A DNA stretch of 64,000 nt from Salminus brasiliensis (lineage: Eukaryota; Chordata; Actinopteri; Characiformes; Bryconidae), in contig NC_132878.1 of assembly GCF_030463535.1 (NCBI RefSeq), forward strand, positions 97,837,040 to 97,901,039, in the 5' to 3' direction. Each line of letters starts with the position of its first letter. The first letter of the stretch is position 1. Below are positions 33,960 through 46,054 of this stretch, piece after piece. The notes under the pieces are model-generated. The model searched no databases, had not been told where the DNA came from, and saw only the letters and a list, made by a program, of their open reading frames with translations. The position numbers were made by a program, and so were the translations under genes.

Positions 33960-34440
33960 GCTTTTAATACACTTCTTCTTACACATTACTTGACTCCGCC
34001 CCCTGCCTTTAATTTCGACAGGATCTGCGAGAGTCCAGATGTTGAAAGACCTGGGCAGATGATGAGGCCTATGCCAAATCCTATCGGTTTAACTCGCTTA
34101 CACTGTTCCTATTTTATTACACACTGTTTACCAAGAGTACACATATGCGTTATTGTACTCAGGTTTCTGGAGTCTTCTGATAGAACAGTAATACCAGTTC
34201 ATGGTAAGACAGAGGGACGGGAAATCAACAAGGAAATACGGAAAAAGGTTCATAGACAAGAAAGAGGCGAAAACACAAAGCAGATCAGAACTCGGCAGTT
34301 GGTGTAGCACACATTCAGCAGGACTTCACAGTTCCTGAAACGAGAGCCAAGTGAATAAAAATATCTGGATTTGAGTAACAAACAAAACAAGGACACAAAA
34401 GATCACTGTACTGCTCGGATGTAGACGCTTCCTCATGTAA
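33960..34440. other. Intergenic between minisatellite and lectin 1 promoter
   Basis: Nothing recognisable apart from the sequence leading into the lectin 1 TATA box. Confidence 0.5.
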
Positions 34441-34443
34441 ACA

Positions 34444-34522
34444 TATAAAAGGGCTCATCCTTCAGGCTGAGACATTTCCACAAGCTGGGTGTCTTGAAGA
34501 ACACAGCTGGAAACACTGCTGA
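34444..34522 (+). promoter_or_regulatory. TATA box and 5' untranslated exon of lectin 1
   Basis: TATAAAA at 34444-34450 is followed about 25-30 bases later by a probable short untranslated exon ending at 34522 (CTGA|GTAAGT donor). The next acceptor (tttag|agaa) lies just before the ATG at 35811. The arrangement matches lectin 2. Confidence 0.55.
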
Positions 34523-34789
34523 GTAAGTACTGCAAATGTTTTCTTAAGGTACTTATATTAAAGGAAACTGTAAGCTGGGTGAGAGATCCAGGGCTATTTC
34601 ATGTAGGACAGTCAATATATTACCATATATATTATTCAGTGTCTTATATAAATAAGCTTTGTATATTAATAATCTATACCCCCCCACCCCAATGTCAGAC
34701 CAGCTGCCCACCCTCCAGCCACTGCTTCCTGTCTAACAGCTATATTCCTGTCTAACAGCTGTATTCTGCCACTAATATGACCATCATTA

Positions 34790-34925
34790 ATCATCATTAC
34801 TATTATTATTGATATAATAATATAATAATAATGATAATAATATTAGTATTATAATAAATAAATGTTAGTATTATAATAATATAATAAATATAATAATTAT
34901 TAGAATTATTATTACCATTAACTAT
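34790..34925. repeat. AT-rich TAA/TAT repeat region
   Basis: Imperfect (TAA)/(TTA) runs 5' of lectin 1. Non-coding. Confidence 0.8.
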
Positions 34926-35059
34926 CATTGCTGTCATTACTCTGACCATCACTGCTGTGATTAGATTGGTTATACTATACTGTGATGATGTCAGCACACC
35001 TGAGCAGCAGAACAGTTTAGGTGGTTCGGTGATTTTATCAATAATTAATAAACAGTTCT

Positions 35060-35205
35060 GATCAGAGGAGGATGGGTCGTGTCCCTCCAGCTCTGAGGGA
35101 GTTTTTGCTTGCCACTGTTGGCTTTCTCGGGGGTTTCATGATTTGTTGATGTCTTGTCTCCTCTTACTGGATTCCTGTAAAGCTGCTTTGTGATAAATAA
35201 ATGTG
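35060..35205 (+). repeat. SINE-like repeat ending in gtaaagctgctttgtga
   Basis: A segment with ggaggatgggtcgtgtccc and the AAAGCTGCTTTGTGA tail shared with 14600-14780 and, inverted, 50870-51045. It lies in the 5' region of lectin 1. Confidence 0.5.
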
Positions 35206-35810
35206 ATATAATATATACACTTCTGTACAGGACTAGTCAAGCTGTGTGTCTGTGTCAATGGGTGCAACCTATAATTACTGAAGGAGTGTCCACAAACTTG
35301 TGTCCAAAACTCACGGTGTTATGGTAAGGTTTACAGTGACATCTGGTGGCCACAAAGTTGTTGGTGGTGTGGTTGTCCAGGCATTAGGTCGACAAATGCT
35401 GACGCAGTCACCACCTGTCTGAAAACCCTATTCTGCAGCATTGTTCGTTATATAAAGAAGATTCTCACAGTTCTCACCAAGAACATTCCCGTTAATCCAG
35501 CAAGGAATGTCTCTAAGGAAAGAGACGAAAACAAAAACATCCGACACAAAAGAGGTGGGTGGGAGGGTGGGGTGCGTGTAAGCGGACACCAGTTCACAAA
35601 TACGGTCCATCAGCAGTCACGAAACACCTTGCTTTGCTATGTGATGCTTAAATCAACATTGCGGCGTCTCATTGTCAGTGCAGAATATAGACATATCCAG
35701 GACCACTATGTCCTGTCTGTCAGCACTGCAGGACACAGGTGGAGGTGATCACAGTCAATACGCTGGACGGTTTCTGTTTATGTGTTTTTTCTTCTTTTTT
35801 TTTTAGAGAA

Positions 35811-38430
35811 ATGGATCCTCACCTGTTTTACCTGCTGGGAGTGATCACAGTGGCTGCTTTCACTGATGTTTCATCTATAAAAGGTAAACATCATTAATCC
35901 AAAAATGTGTGGCTTTCATTTAAAGAATCCTGGTAGATGGTCTTTAAGAGCATTTTCACACTGGTCCCGAACATGAGTCGTCACCCAGGACCAATTCCAT
36001 GCTGGTTTGGGGCAGGGGCTAATTTTTACTGGTTTCTTTCACACAGATGAATTCCATAAGAACTGTGGATCGATTGCACAATTTCTGAACGTCGGTTTTC
36101 TGAGTGTTTTGCTAAATGCTAGAGCCTAAGTTTATTTGTCTATCATGAACTAGGTGCTTGCATTTATATCCTGTGGCAGTGGGACTGAATAAAAGGGTCA
36201 GGGTCAAGACTGCTGTCCACAGTATGTACATTATATTACTCTGAAGGCATTTAGCAGACGTTCTTCTCCAGAGCGACTTCCATAAAGTGTTAAAGCTTCA
36301 CTGAGCTTTCACTCAGAAAACACCCTCATCTCGTTTATACAGACTAGTATAGAGCCCAAAAGATCCTTTAATCTCAGGCTCTACTAAATCCAGAAGTCAG
36401 TCTGGAGACACAATCCTCACATTCCTCCACTTCGGTGCAGGACAGTAAAAAGTCTGGACGCTTGTCTTCCGTGGATCTTAAAGGATGGCGGGTCGAGCCG
36501 AGCCGTACTTAAGGCTGGAAGGTCTTGAAGTTTGTCAGATCGGCATTGTGAATGTTATTAACTGTGATACGCTTTTTGAAATGCCGTATTTTCCCCGAAC
36601 CCTAACCCTGACCCTTTTAAAACAACAGAATGATGCCCATGTGTTTGTGTGCAACTGACTAAATCTGCACTGCTCTGTTCATTCCAGCCCAAAACGTTGC
36701 CCTCCGTGGAACAGCCACTCAGTCCACCTTAATTGGAAACCCCTGGGCAGCACTCGGTCACACCCATAATGCTATAGATGGAAATGCTAATTCAATCTAC
36801 AACCACGGGTCTTGCTCTTCCACTGACTGGCAGCCAGACCCCTGGTGGAGGGTGGACCTGCTGGACGAGTACACAGTGACCTCCATCAGCATCACTAACA
36901 GAGGAGACTGCTGTGCAGAGAGGATCAACGGAGCTGAGATACACATCGGAAACTCTTTACTGAACAACGGGAACAGCAATCCCTGGTGAGAGCACACATT
37001 TCTTGCAAGCTTTAGGAGGCAGATATGCATGGCATAATTAGCACGATCTCCATAGGTAGTTTCTTGCCTCGAGATGTTTTCGGAAGGTTTCAGATTCTTT
37101 AAAATTATTTTTACCCAGTTTCTTCACCAATTACCCAACCCACACATCAGTGCTCTCCCCCATCACATGTAATGCACTCGTCACCAGCCACCGCCTCTTT
37201 TAAAACTGTAGCTGTGCAACCAACAAAGGAAAGTGACTGGTACCCAGCTCTGATGTATTGGCTAGCAGATGCCCGTGCCGGCCAGCATCAAACTGGAGGG
37301 ATGTTGGGGAGAGAAAGCACCATCTACCCACTATGAGAGAGTAATGCCAGTTGTGCTCTCTCAGGCTCCGGCTGCTGATAGCAGGCAGCATGACCCAGGA
37401 TTCGACCATCAATTTCCGTGTCATGGTGGCAGCTTATTGAAACATTGGTCCACATTGATCCCCCAGAGGGATGCCAAATCTCCTATAATGCTGCTTCTAA
37501 GAAATGGCAAATCGAAAACCTCAAACACTGCTGTTTCTACTTCAAAAGATCCAGCAGATGGAAAACAGGCCAATTACAAAAACTCAAAACTGTTACATCA
37601 CAGTCTTGACTGGTTATATTACACTCCCAAAAACCACTTAAACCCCACCTAACAGAGAAAGCTGTAGTCAAAGCTGGAGTAACAGTAAAACGCGACGGCG
37701 ACTTGTGAGCAGCTCACCACCTCCAGACTCTGCTAGTTACGAGAATGCAGGTTGCTACGGGAGTCAGGCCTCATGACCACAGCTTTTCCTGTGCCAGTAT
37801 CTACAAAAGGGGAGCGCATACTTGGCACGTCATGAGGCAAAAAAGCAAATGAGGATCCGCCCTAGGCTAAAAGCTAACACTTTTATTCTTTTATTCGTTT
37901 CATTCTAAGGTAAAGTAACAGGGTGGTAAATAGGCTTGTAAAACTGTATCTGAGCATTTTCACCTCAACCATAGTCACACACATCAAGGGAAGAGCTTTG
38001 AATAGTCAGTAAAAGCATTCTTTGGCACTTTTAAGTGATTAGGTGTATAGTATGGGTTTATTTGGCTCGAGCAGTGGACATAGTTTCACCAGTTTTACCA
38101 CGTACATGTTTTTTTTCTGTTAATGAACATAATTATCGTACCTGTAGATTCTGTGTTTGCTGTGAGGAGCTAAAGCCAACAGCCTACGCGACGTCCACCA
38201 ATTCGTCTTGTTTTCATAATGGCAGATGGACCATTACTCCAGATGATTCTCAAGACTCTATTGCTTGTGCCATGTTTTCTTTTGTCTCCAGGGCTGCAGT
38301 GATCTCTAGGAAATTCCCCCTTCTTAAACCTTACCAAAGGCCTCTCAGGTCGTTATGTTAACGTGGTCATCCCCGGAATCAAGCGACTCCTGACTTTCTG
38401 CGAGATCGAGGTCTACGGCTATCAACATCC
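35811..38430 (+). pseudogene. F-type lectin 1 (fucolectin-like), single domain, frameshifted and truncated
   Basis: Exon 1 (35811-35883) encodes the signal peptide [17 protein letters not shown]... Exon 2 (36688-36985) encodes the first two thirds of an F-type (fucose-binding FTP) domain, including [19 protein letters not shown] and the canonical RGDCCAER motif. Exon 3 starts at 38292 after a good acceptor. It reads WAAVIS, then an apparent 11-nt deletion relative to its paralogues shifts the frame to a stop at 38359-38361. The expected GRYVNVVIP...CEIEVYGY sequence continues in the other frame. Immediately after GYQ the sequence becomes a dispersed MITE (about 38425-38590), and no second-domain exon follows. 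The phases of exons 1 and 2 (1 and 2) match the other cluster members. It is probably a pseudogene, although a short truncated secreted product is possible. It alone keeps the adjacent Cys pair in the binding loop. Confidence 0.82.
36232..36560. repeat. Fish interspersed repeat in lectin 1 intron 1
   Basis: Contains catttagcagacgttcttct, cacttcggtgcaggacag and cttccgtggatcttaaagg. A counterpart sits in intron 1 of lectin 4 (about 57560-57990). Confidence 0.55.
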
Positions 38431-38590
38431 CCAACCTCATCACAAAAGTACTGGATCATTCCAGAGAACACAGTTCTTCCACTGCTCCACAGCTCATTGC
38501 TAGGGGGCTTTATAGCCCTCTAGCCCACGCCTGGCATTCGGCAGCATGATTCAGAGAGTCTTATTCTATTGGCAATGCTTTGATTATTAA
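38425..38590 (+). mobile_element. Same MITE family, partial copy fused to lectin 1 exon 3
   Basis: Begins a few bases after the GYQ codons of lectin 1 with cctcatcacaaaagtactgg, and continues ctctagcccacgcctggc and gtcttattctattggcaatg. It replaces the end of the lectin coding sequence and its donor. Confidence 0.7.
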
Positions 38591-38821
38591 TCAATAATAT
38601 TGATAAATAATCCATAGCTGATTATTTCTCTCTTGGCTAAATAATATATTTGTTTAACGTTCAGCTAGGAATTTACTGTTAGTGCCGCTGAAAGCAATTG
38701 CAATGTATAGGACAGTCTTCAATATTGGCACTCTAAACTTGATAGATACTTGATACTAGAAACCCCATATCCTCTATTTACTGGCCACTTTATCAGAAAC
38801 CCCACAAAGGTAGCCTATCTG

Positions 38822-40740
38822 TCAAGTCAAGTGGGTTTTATTGTCATTTCTACTACATACAGAGTACACAGTGAAACAAAACAACGTTCCTCCAGGACCA
38901 TGGTGCAACATAGACAAAGTGCATACAGAACACAAGTGCAACACAATACAAGTGCGGACAGACAACACAACACAGTACAGACAGAGAAAAATACATATGC
39001 AAATTATGCAATGTGTAATAAATATTGAGTCCAGTGAGGTAGTGAAGTTATTTGTGCAAAATGCTTCCCATTTTATCCGGGGTAAATGGTTGGAGAGAGA
39101 GAGAGAGTGTGTGCATGTAACAGAAAGGACATCAGTTCAGAAGTTGTGTTGAGGAGTCTGATGGCTTGGGGGAAGAAGCTTTTGCAGAGTCTCGTCGTGT
39201 TGGACGGGATGCTGCGGTACCTTCTTCCTGATGGCAGGAGGGAGAACAGTCTGTGTGAAGGGTGGGTGGAGTCATCCACAATGCTGGTTGCTTTGCGGAT
39301 GCAGCGGGCAGTGTAAATGTCCATGATGGAGGGGAGAGAGACTGATGATCCTCTCAGCTGTCCTCACAATGCGTTGGAGGGTCTTGCGGTCAGAGGCTGT
39401 GCAGGTCCCAAACCAGGCAGTGATGCAGCTGCTCAGGATGCTCTCTATGGTCCCTCTATAGAGGGTGAGGATGGGTGGAGGGAGACGGGCCTTTCTCAGC
39501 TTCCGGAGGAAGTAGAGACGCTGCTGGGCTTTCTTGGCTGTAGAGCTGGTGTTCAGGGACCAGGTGAGGTTCTCCGCTAAGTGGACACCAAGGAACTTGG
39601 TGCACTTAACGATCTTCACAGAGGAGCTGTTGATGCTGAGCGGAGAGTGGTCATGTCTTGTTTTCCTGATGTCCACAACCATTTCCTTGGTCTTCTCTAC
39701 ATTCCAGTGAAGGTTGTTGACTGTACACCAGTCTGTCAGCTGCTGCACCTCCTCTCTGTATGCTGACTCATCGCCTTTGCTGATGAGACCCAGCACAGTT
39801 GTATCATCGGCGAACTTTATGATGCTGTTAGAACTGTTTTGCAACACAGTCATGAGTCAGCAGGGTGAACTGCAGAGGACTCAGTACACTGCCCTGGGGT
39901 GCCCCAGTGTTCATTGTGATGGTGCTGAAGATGCTGTCCCCGAACCAGACTATCTGGGCCTCCCCGTCAGGAAGTCCAGGATCCAGTTGCAGAGGGAGGT
40001 GTTGAGGCCCAGCAAGCTTAACTTCCTGGTGAGATTCTGTGGGATGATGGTGTTGAATGCTGAACTGAAGTCTATGAACAGCATTCTGACGTAGATGTCC
40101 TTCTTCTCCAGGTGGGTAAGGGAGAGATGAAGGGTGGTGGTGATGGCATCGTCCGTGGAGCGGTTAGGACGATATGCAAATTGCAGGGGGTCCAATGAAG
40201 AGGGCAGTTGGGTCTTGATGTTCCTTATGACTAGCCTCTCAAAGCACTTCATGATGATGGGTGTGAGAGCAACGGGACGGTAGTCATTGAGGCAGGACAC
40301 CATGGACTTCTTCGGCATGGGGACGATGGTGGTGGTCCTGAGGCACGTTGGGACAGTGGAGCTGCACAGGGAGACATTGAAGATGTCCGTGAGAACATCT
40401 GTCAAGTGTTCTGCACACTCTCTGAGCACTCTGCCGGCGATGTTGTCTGGTCCTGCAGCTTTCTGTGGGTTGACTCTGCGCAGAGTTTTCCTTACGTCCA
40501 CTGCAGTCAGGCACAACACCTGCTCATCCGGCTTGGGCGTGATCTTTCTCACTGACGTGTTGTTTTGTGCCTCAAACCGTGCATAAAAATTGTTCAGGGC
40601 ATCAGGGAGGAAGGCATCACTGTCACAGGACGGTGGCATTGTCCTGTAGTGTGTGATGTAGCCAGTGACTGATGCTGTATACTCCTCCAAGTTAACAGAG
40701 TCTCCTTCAGTTGCAGCCTCCCTGAACATGTCAATCCCAG
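38822..40740 (-). mobile_element. Non-LTR retrotransposon (CR1/L2/Rex1-like), 5'-truncated, broken RT ORF
   Basis: On the minus strand the reverse transcriptase is recognisable from about 40740 down to 39272: [23 protein letters not shown] and the catalytic FADDTT. The upstream endonuclease region is absent. A premature TAG follows LTGRPR (about 39950), and a frame change occurs before about 39853, so the copy is inactive. The 3' tail (39270-38822) ends in a segment complementary to gtcaagtgggttttattgtc. The same tail occurs at 27860-28150. It lies in the wreckage downstream of lectin 1. Confidence 0.88.
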
Positions 40741-40990
40741 ATACCATGCCTATTTGGGGCCTGAATGGGTAGCCCAACTGGTAGTAAATGGGTAAATGTT
40801 GTACACTGCGCATGGGGCCAACATTGACCCCAATGTGAGATTAAGGTGGGCTGTAATAACACATGTACAAGCCCACTCAAAGTCCATGCCCACCTGGAAC
40901 CTGGCTTGCTTACGTTCCACCCCTTTGAGCCACACATGAGCATGTTGGCTGGGCTGCTGCACAGTTCATCAGCCCTCCTCAACCCCATTC
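40741..40990. repeat. Unassigned repeat-like segment upstream of the LINE
   Basis: Contains gtagcccaactggtagtaa and gggccaacattgaccccaat. It has no coding similarity and adjoins the truncated 5' end of the LINE, so it may be a separate repeat into which the LINE inserted. Confidence 0.3.
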
Positions 40991-41169
40991 ATAATTGGTC
41001 AGTTATGCAATAGCAAGAAAATGATGGAATTCTGCATCGATTACTAATAAAATGCGATCTGATTATTATCTTAATCACAATTATACACCATGTTCATGCT
41101 TTTATTTGGATCATTAAATAAAGATCCAGAGTTCAGGCTAGAAAAAGTAAGTGAAAGATGTTTCAATTA

Positions 41170-41430
41170 AGGAGTGACTACAGTTTCTGTGACTACAGTT
41201 GCACATAGAAATGTAAGATCCATGGGACTGACATGGCCGCAGGAGGAAAATTGCTGACAAATCAAAGAGATGGATAATACGAATGGTAACAAAAGAGCCC
41301 AGAAAAACTTGTAAAGAGATTAAAGGTGAATTTCAAGCTCAAGGAACATCAGTGTCAGATTGCGCCATCCGTCATTGTTTGAGCCAAAGTGGACTTCATG
41401 GGAGACGACCAACACGATTATGATGTCTAT
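41170..41430 (+). mobile_element. Tc1-like transposase fragment (N-terminal)
   Basis: Matches the element at 62143 over aaatgtaagatccatggg, caggaggaaaattg, acaaaagagcccagaaaaac and gccaaagtggacttcatgg. It corresponds to the helix-turn-helix region of Tc1 transposase, with frame breaks. Confidence 0.7.
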
Positions 41431-42349
41431 GCTATTGCAGTTCTCAGTGTTTGAGATGTGTTTTAATGGTCTCTCAGTGATAATGTATCCATGACAACAG
41501 GCAAGAACAAATGTTGTGTTTTTATATTTAAGCTAGCTGAAAGTACACGTCAACAGACTTGCCAAAATTAATTTAGCTACAGCATAACTGCAAGATGGTG
41601 CTCACCCATGTGCAGGAAAGTGCTCACCTAATAGTAGCAGGAGCTCACCACATAGTATCTGGTGCTCACTACTTTTTTATAAAAAAACATCATGTCCCTT
41701 TAGGGACTCCATTCAAGAGAAGAACATTTCATTCATTAATTAAATACAGTGATACTAAGATGTTCAGTCTGAGGCTCTGCCCTCTCAATCTGTTCACTAT
41801 ATTCCCAACTGCAGGTTAGAACTTAAGCCTAAAAAAGTATTTAGGGATTTTTGTCTTTTCAGTTCAGCTTTTTTATGCCTTGTCAAAAAGGTGTGGATGA
41901 AAAATCATGTACAGACCTATTGCTTTACTGGATTTTAATTAGATTAGGGCCTCTCCCGGCCAGGGGAACCAGAACTAGACCCGTCTCCTCTGCAAACATC
42001 TGGCCTCCATCTGAAAGTCACACTTTTATGGGGGCACACTTCTCTATTTGGATTCTGGGGCTGCAGGGAGCTTTATAGACCCCAAACTTGCTTTGACTAC
42101 CGGTAGAGCTTCTGGATCGCCCATTGCCTATTCTTGCTGTAGATGGCCATTCTCTGTGCTCTGGTCCAATTACAAACCACACACTTAGCCCCTTACACTG
42201 GATAGGCCCCCATGCTAAATGAGGGGAGTTTTATGTCACCCAGACCCCTCATCTTCAGTTGGTGTTAGGGTTGGGATCTCAAGGTAGTCCCTTGAGACCC
42301 CCCATTGGCGTTTGATTGTGCCATCAACCTTCTTTCTGGAATCACACCA
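41431..42349. other. Non-coding stretch between Tc1 and gypsy-like remnants
   Basis: Only short chance ORFs. Parts may be decayed retroelement sequence, but nothing is identifiable. Confidence 0.4.
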
Positions 42350-42863
42350 CCCAGGGGAAGGATGTTTACCCTCTCACCTCCTGAGCATGCCACTATGGAT
42401 ACTTATGTCCAAAAGGCTCTGTTCTCAGGCTTTATAACACCCCCATCTTCTCCTACAGGGGTGAGCTTTTTCTTTGTATGAAAAAAGGATGGAGGCTTTA
42501 TGCCCACTGCAGCAGGCTTCCATATTTACCAAGTTGGAAGATGGCATTCATTACACCCTCTGGGTTTTATCAATACCAAGTCATGCCCTTTGACTCATGA
42601 ATGTGCCAGCTGTCTTCCAATGTTTTATTAATGAGATGGTAAGGGAAACCCTGGACAAGTTTGTATACGTGTACCTTGATGACATTTTAATTTACAGTCA
42701 GTTCCTTGAGAAACATGTAGGACATGTCAGGTTATGTTGGAGAACTACAAGCTGGAAAACCCCTCCCCTTATTGCCCCTAAGCAATGCTGGCCCACACAG
42801 GCGTCAGTTAGCTGGTGGTCGCTGGAGCTGCAAACTGAAGGATATTACTTCAGTAATCACTGA
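42350..42863 (+). mobile_element. Ty3/gypsy-like reverse transcriptase remnant
   Basis: A short open stretch at 42597-42863 contains [10 protein letters not shown], the RT catalytic block, after [15 protein letters not shown]. The upstream part (42460-42590) shows matching pieces in broken frames. No LTRs, integrase or gag are recognised. It is a dead fragment. Confidence 0.75.
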
Positions 42864-42869
42864 TGCCCA

Positions 42870-43520
42870 GTCAAAACTTTGAAAACAAATACATCATAGC
42901 CCATTTCCACATTAAGTCCCCTTGGAGAATATGTATCTAGATGATGTATCCAAGATACTACTTCCTAGACTTGTAGTTTATCAATATTACTCCAATCTTT
43001 TACCACTTGTTCTATATCAGAATAAACGCACATGTTGAATGACCCCTGTCTTTAAAATGGTGTGCCACTGTCTTGCTAAGATCAGCGCACTGTATGGCAC
43101 TACAATGTTCACAAATCCTAGTCTGCAATTTCCTGAAAGTTTAACCCACATGGAGAAGGCTTTTTAGAGGGGTTTTGTAAATCATGTGTTTTGTAAGCCT
43201 TGAAGCATGGGCCAAAATTCATGTTTCATTAAACAAAGTTTGTTGATGGTATAGAGTGGAATAGGTAACAAATATTCACCTTTTTGCATCATCTATTCCT
43301 GTATCTGTTTAAAGTTTAAGATTTAAAGACAATCTGAGAATGTCTTAAATTAAATTGTTAGCTGGGTTATCACTGCTTTTATACATATATTCTAAACCCA
43401 GTCTGGACTCAGAATAGGATTAGTATTGAAATAACTCATTCATAATCTATAAAACAATCCATAAAACATTAACAGAGCAACAAACACATCCAGAGGCATC
43501 AAGTGTAAAAGTATGAGGTT
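42870..43520. other. Intergenic 3' of lectin 2
   Basis: AT-rich. No gene or repeat recognised. Confidence 0.5.
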
Positions 43521-43526
43521 AGAGCT

Positions 43527-43532
43527 TTTATT
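43527..43532 (-). terminator. Polyadenylation signal of lectin 2
   Basis: AATAAA on the minus strand, about 100 nt downstream of the stop. This is a typical distance for a short 3' UTR. Confidence 0.6.
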
Positions 43533-43631
43533 TTAATATGACTGTTAAAGTCAGCGAAACTCAAAATTCACGCCTGTTAAGACAACAGAAAACTGACAGA
43601 GAAATATAACAGATCATCACTTAAAGGTTCC

Positions 43632-45867
43632 TCAGATCAGAGGAGCTCCATACACCTCCACCTCACACAGTGTGAGATACTCCTTTTTTCCTGGAATCAC
43701 AATGTTGACGTACCGCCCTTCCATCCCGTTACATTGAAAGGTCATGATAAGGTTCTGCTTATCGATGGAGGAGATCACTGCACACCTGATAAGGCAGAAC
43801 ATGAAACTTGATTGTTACCAACAGGATCTTCTGTTTATAGACACTAAGACTACTGTTTATATAACTACTAAGACAGTAGTTTAAAAAGTGTCTCTGTAAA
43901 ATCTGAGGACACTTTACCTCGTGTTGTTGTTGCCGTTGTTCTCCAGACTGTCCCCGATTCTGATTTCAGCTCCAGTCAGCCTTTCAGGAATATTATCTTG
44001 TGTGTTGGCGACAGTGATAGAAAACACTTTGTGTCGTTTCAGAAGATCAAGTCTCCACCAGGGGCTGAGGTCATTGTTGGTGTGGGAGCAGGAACCGTGA
44101 ACATACACACCATCTCGATTTCCATCAATGACAGTCGATGGAAAACCAGTACTATAAAGGCTGGACTGTGTAGCTTTTCCCTTCAGTGCTACGTTCTCTC
44201 CTACACAGAAAACAACATCAGTGAAGATAAAACATGCTAATTAAAAGTTAAATACATGCCCTTATATGGACCTTCTAGAATATGATCTGTGGCCACTTTA
44301 TCAGAAACCCCTTTCTGAAAGTTGTTGTTTCACATGTAGCCTATCTGTGTGCAAGTCACCCTCTAGCCCATGAGGGGTCAGTGTCTGACCACAGAGCCAC
44401 TGTAGGCTGGGTATATTCGGCTGGTGGACTCACTCTCAACCTAGCAGTTGTTTGCATTATGACCAGATTGGTCAGTAACCAGGCTTTTGGTGTATTTATT
44501 TAAAAGGGTAAAGCACCTGTAAACATACACTTCTAATTGCACATCCTTAATGGAAGCACCTTTTACCCATTAAGCCTCTGGAGAAGTCATTAACGCAGAG
44601 GTTCACTTAACTTTTCTAGCCTGCACTGTGGATGTGTATTCAGTATGCTCAATAATTCTGTTCATGTAGAGTTTACTAGAAACATGTTTCCAGGGACTAA
44701 AAGATCGGAAATCTGGTTTTGGAGGTACAGCAAGCTACTGTGGACAGATAAGCACTCTTTCTACAACATTGTTAGATGTGCTCAACACTGCCTGGGTTAT
44801 CATCTCTTCTCACCATCTGGAGTAGGATAGCCGTAGATCTCAACCTCACAGAGAGTCAGGAGCCGGTTTTCTGCAGGGATCACCACGTTAACATAACGAC
44901 CTGAGAGGCCTTTCTCAAAGTTGAAGGTCATGGATTTTCCTGCAGGGATGGTGGAGATCACCCCAGCCCTGGAGAGGAAATAACTGGGTGTTATGTGGAG
45001 GGTCATCTTCAGTAAACCTCAAGACACATCTAGTAAATGCTGGCAACAATTACAATCACCAGAAGTTCTCTCACCAGGGATTGCTGTTCCCGTTGTCCAG
45101 TAAGGAGTTTCCGATGTGTATCTCAGCTCCGTTGATCCTCTCTGGTACAGCATCTCCTCTGTTAGTGATGGTGATGGAGGTCACTGTGTACTCGTCCAGC
45201 AGGTCCACCCTCCACCAGGGGTTGTTCTGCCACTCGGTGGCGGTGCAAGACCCGTGGTCATAGTGTGAATCAGTGTTTCCATCTATAGCATTGTAGGCAT
45301 GACCGTACGGCGCCCAGGGGTTATTAACCAGGGTGGACTGAGTGGCTTTTCCATAGAGAGCGAGATTTTTAGCTGGAATGAACAGAGCAGTGCAGATTCA
45401 GTCAGAAAAAAACAACATCTCGGTCATCTGTGAGTTCTGTGAAGGTTAGTTATTTCAGGTTATTGTTATCATACACTTATGATCATTATACACTTATTTA
45501 TTTTATGATTAATGCTTAATCAATTTAAATTAATTCAGAGCTGAGAGAATACAACTAATACAGCAGATTCACAATACAATACAATCATTCACACAGATTG
45601 CTTTTTCTGTTAATTATACAAATCAGTGGTAAGTAGGTGATTTGTTCAGTAGGATAGGTCAGTCATTTCTTCAGGTTTAATGACTCTCTATAATCGGATT
45701 ATTTAGTAGAGAAGCACTGCATCCTGGTTAATGCCTGGTTTATGTGGTGGACTCTGCTTGTCTGTAACCATAAAGATGATAAACCCATTTTTACCTTTCA
45801 TAGATGAAGCATCAGTGAAAGCAGCCACTGTGATCACTCCCAGCAGGTAAAACAGGTGATGATCCAT
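43632..45867 (-). CDS. F-type lectin 2 (tandem-domain fucolectin), 320 aa, intact
   Basis: Predicted secreted carbohydrate-binding lectin of fish innate immunity. Exons 5'->3': 45867-45795 (signal peptide, [17 protein letters not shown]), 45372-45075 and 44968-44814 (domain 1, residues about 25-175), 44200-43918 and 43785-43632 (domain 2, about 176-320, ending GAPLI then TGA). All splice sites are GT-AG and the phases (1,2,1,2) close without a stop. Each F-type domain is encoded by two exons. Shared landmarks are [63 protein letters not shown] and LTLCEVE. Domain 1 has the RxDx4R motif (RGDAVPER) but Ala where the family has the binding His. Domain 2 has that His (SCSHT) but TQDNIPER, so the first Arg is replaced. 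Sugar specificity cannot be assumed. Confidence 0.93.
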
Positions 45868-45972
45868 TTCTCTGCAAACAGATCAGATACGGTTCTGTAC
45901 ATAAACTCTCCTGAGATCAGACTTTTAAATCACTCTAAACATGCAGCTGCAGAACCTCTCAGATCAACTCAC

Positions 45973-46050
45973 CCAGAAGAGAAAGCTGCAGAATGAAACT
46001 GCCTCCCAGATGTGATCAGTTCCACTGAAGGTCAGACAGAGCTTTATATA
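45973..46050 (-). promoter_or_regulatory. TATA box and 5' untranslated exon of lectin 2
   Basis: On the minus strand, TATATAAA at 46050-46043 is followed by a probable untranslated exon ending at 45973 (TTCTGG|GTGAGT). The intron ends at TTTGCAG|AGAAATGG just before the start codon. Confidence 0.55.
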
Positions 46051-46054
46051 AAGC

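Noticed and set aside
37060..37660. SINE in lectin 1 intron 2, from a B-box-like ggtcgaatcc on the minus strand
   Set aside because: No convincing A box at the expected distance, so it was left unassigned.
39317..40094. Plus-strand ORFs over the LINE
   Set aside because: They are antisense to the reverse transcriptase frame, which has the recognisable motifs.
41000..43600. Second-domain exons for lectin 1 further downstream
   Set aside because: Searched for ENVALKG, VIDGNRDG and LTLCEVE on the plus strand and found none before lectin 2, which is on the minus strand.
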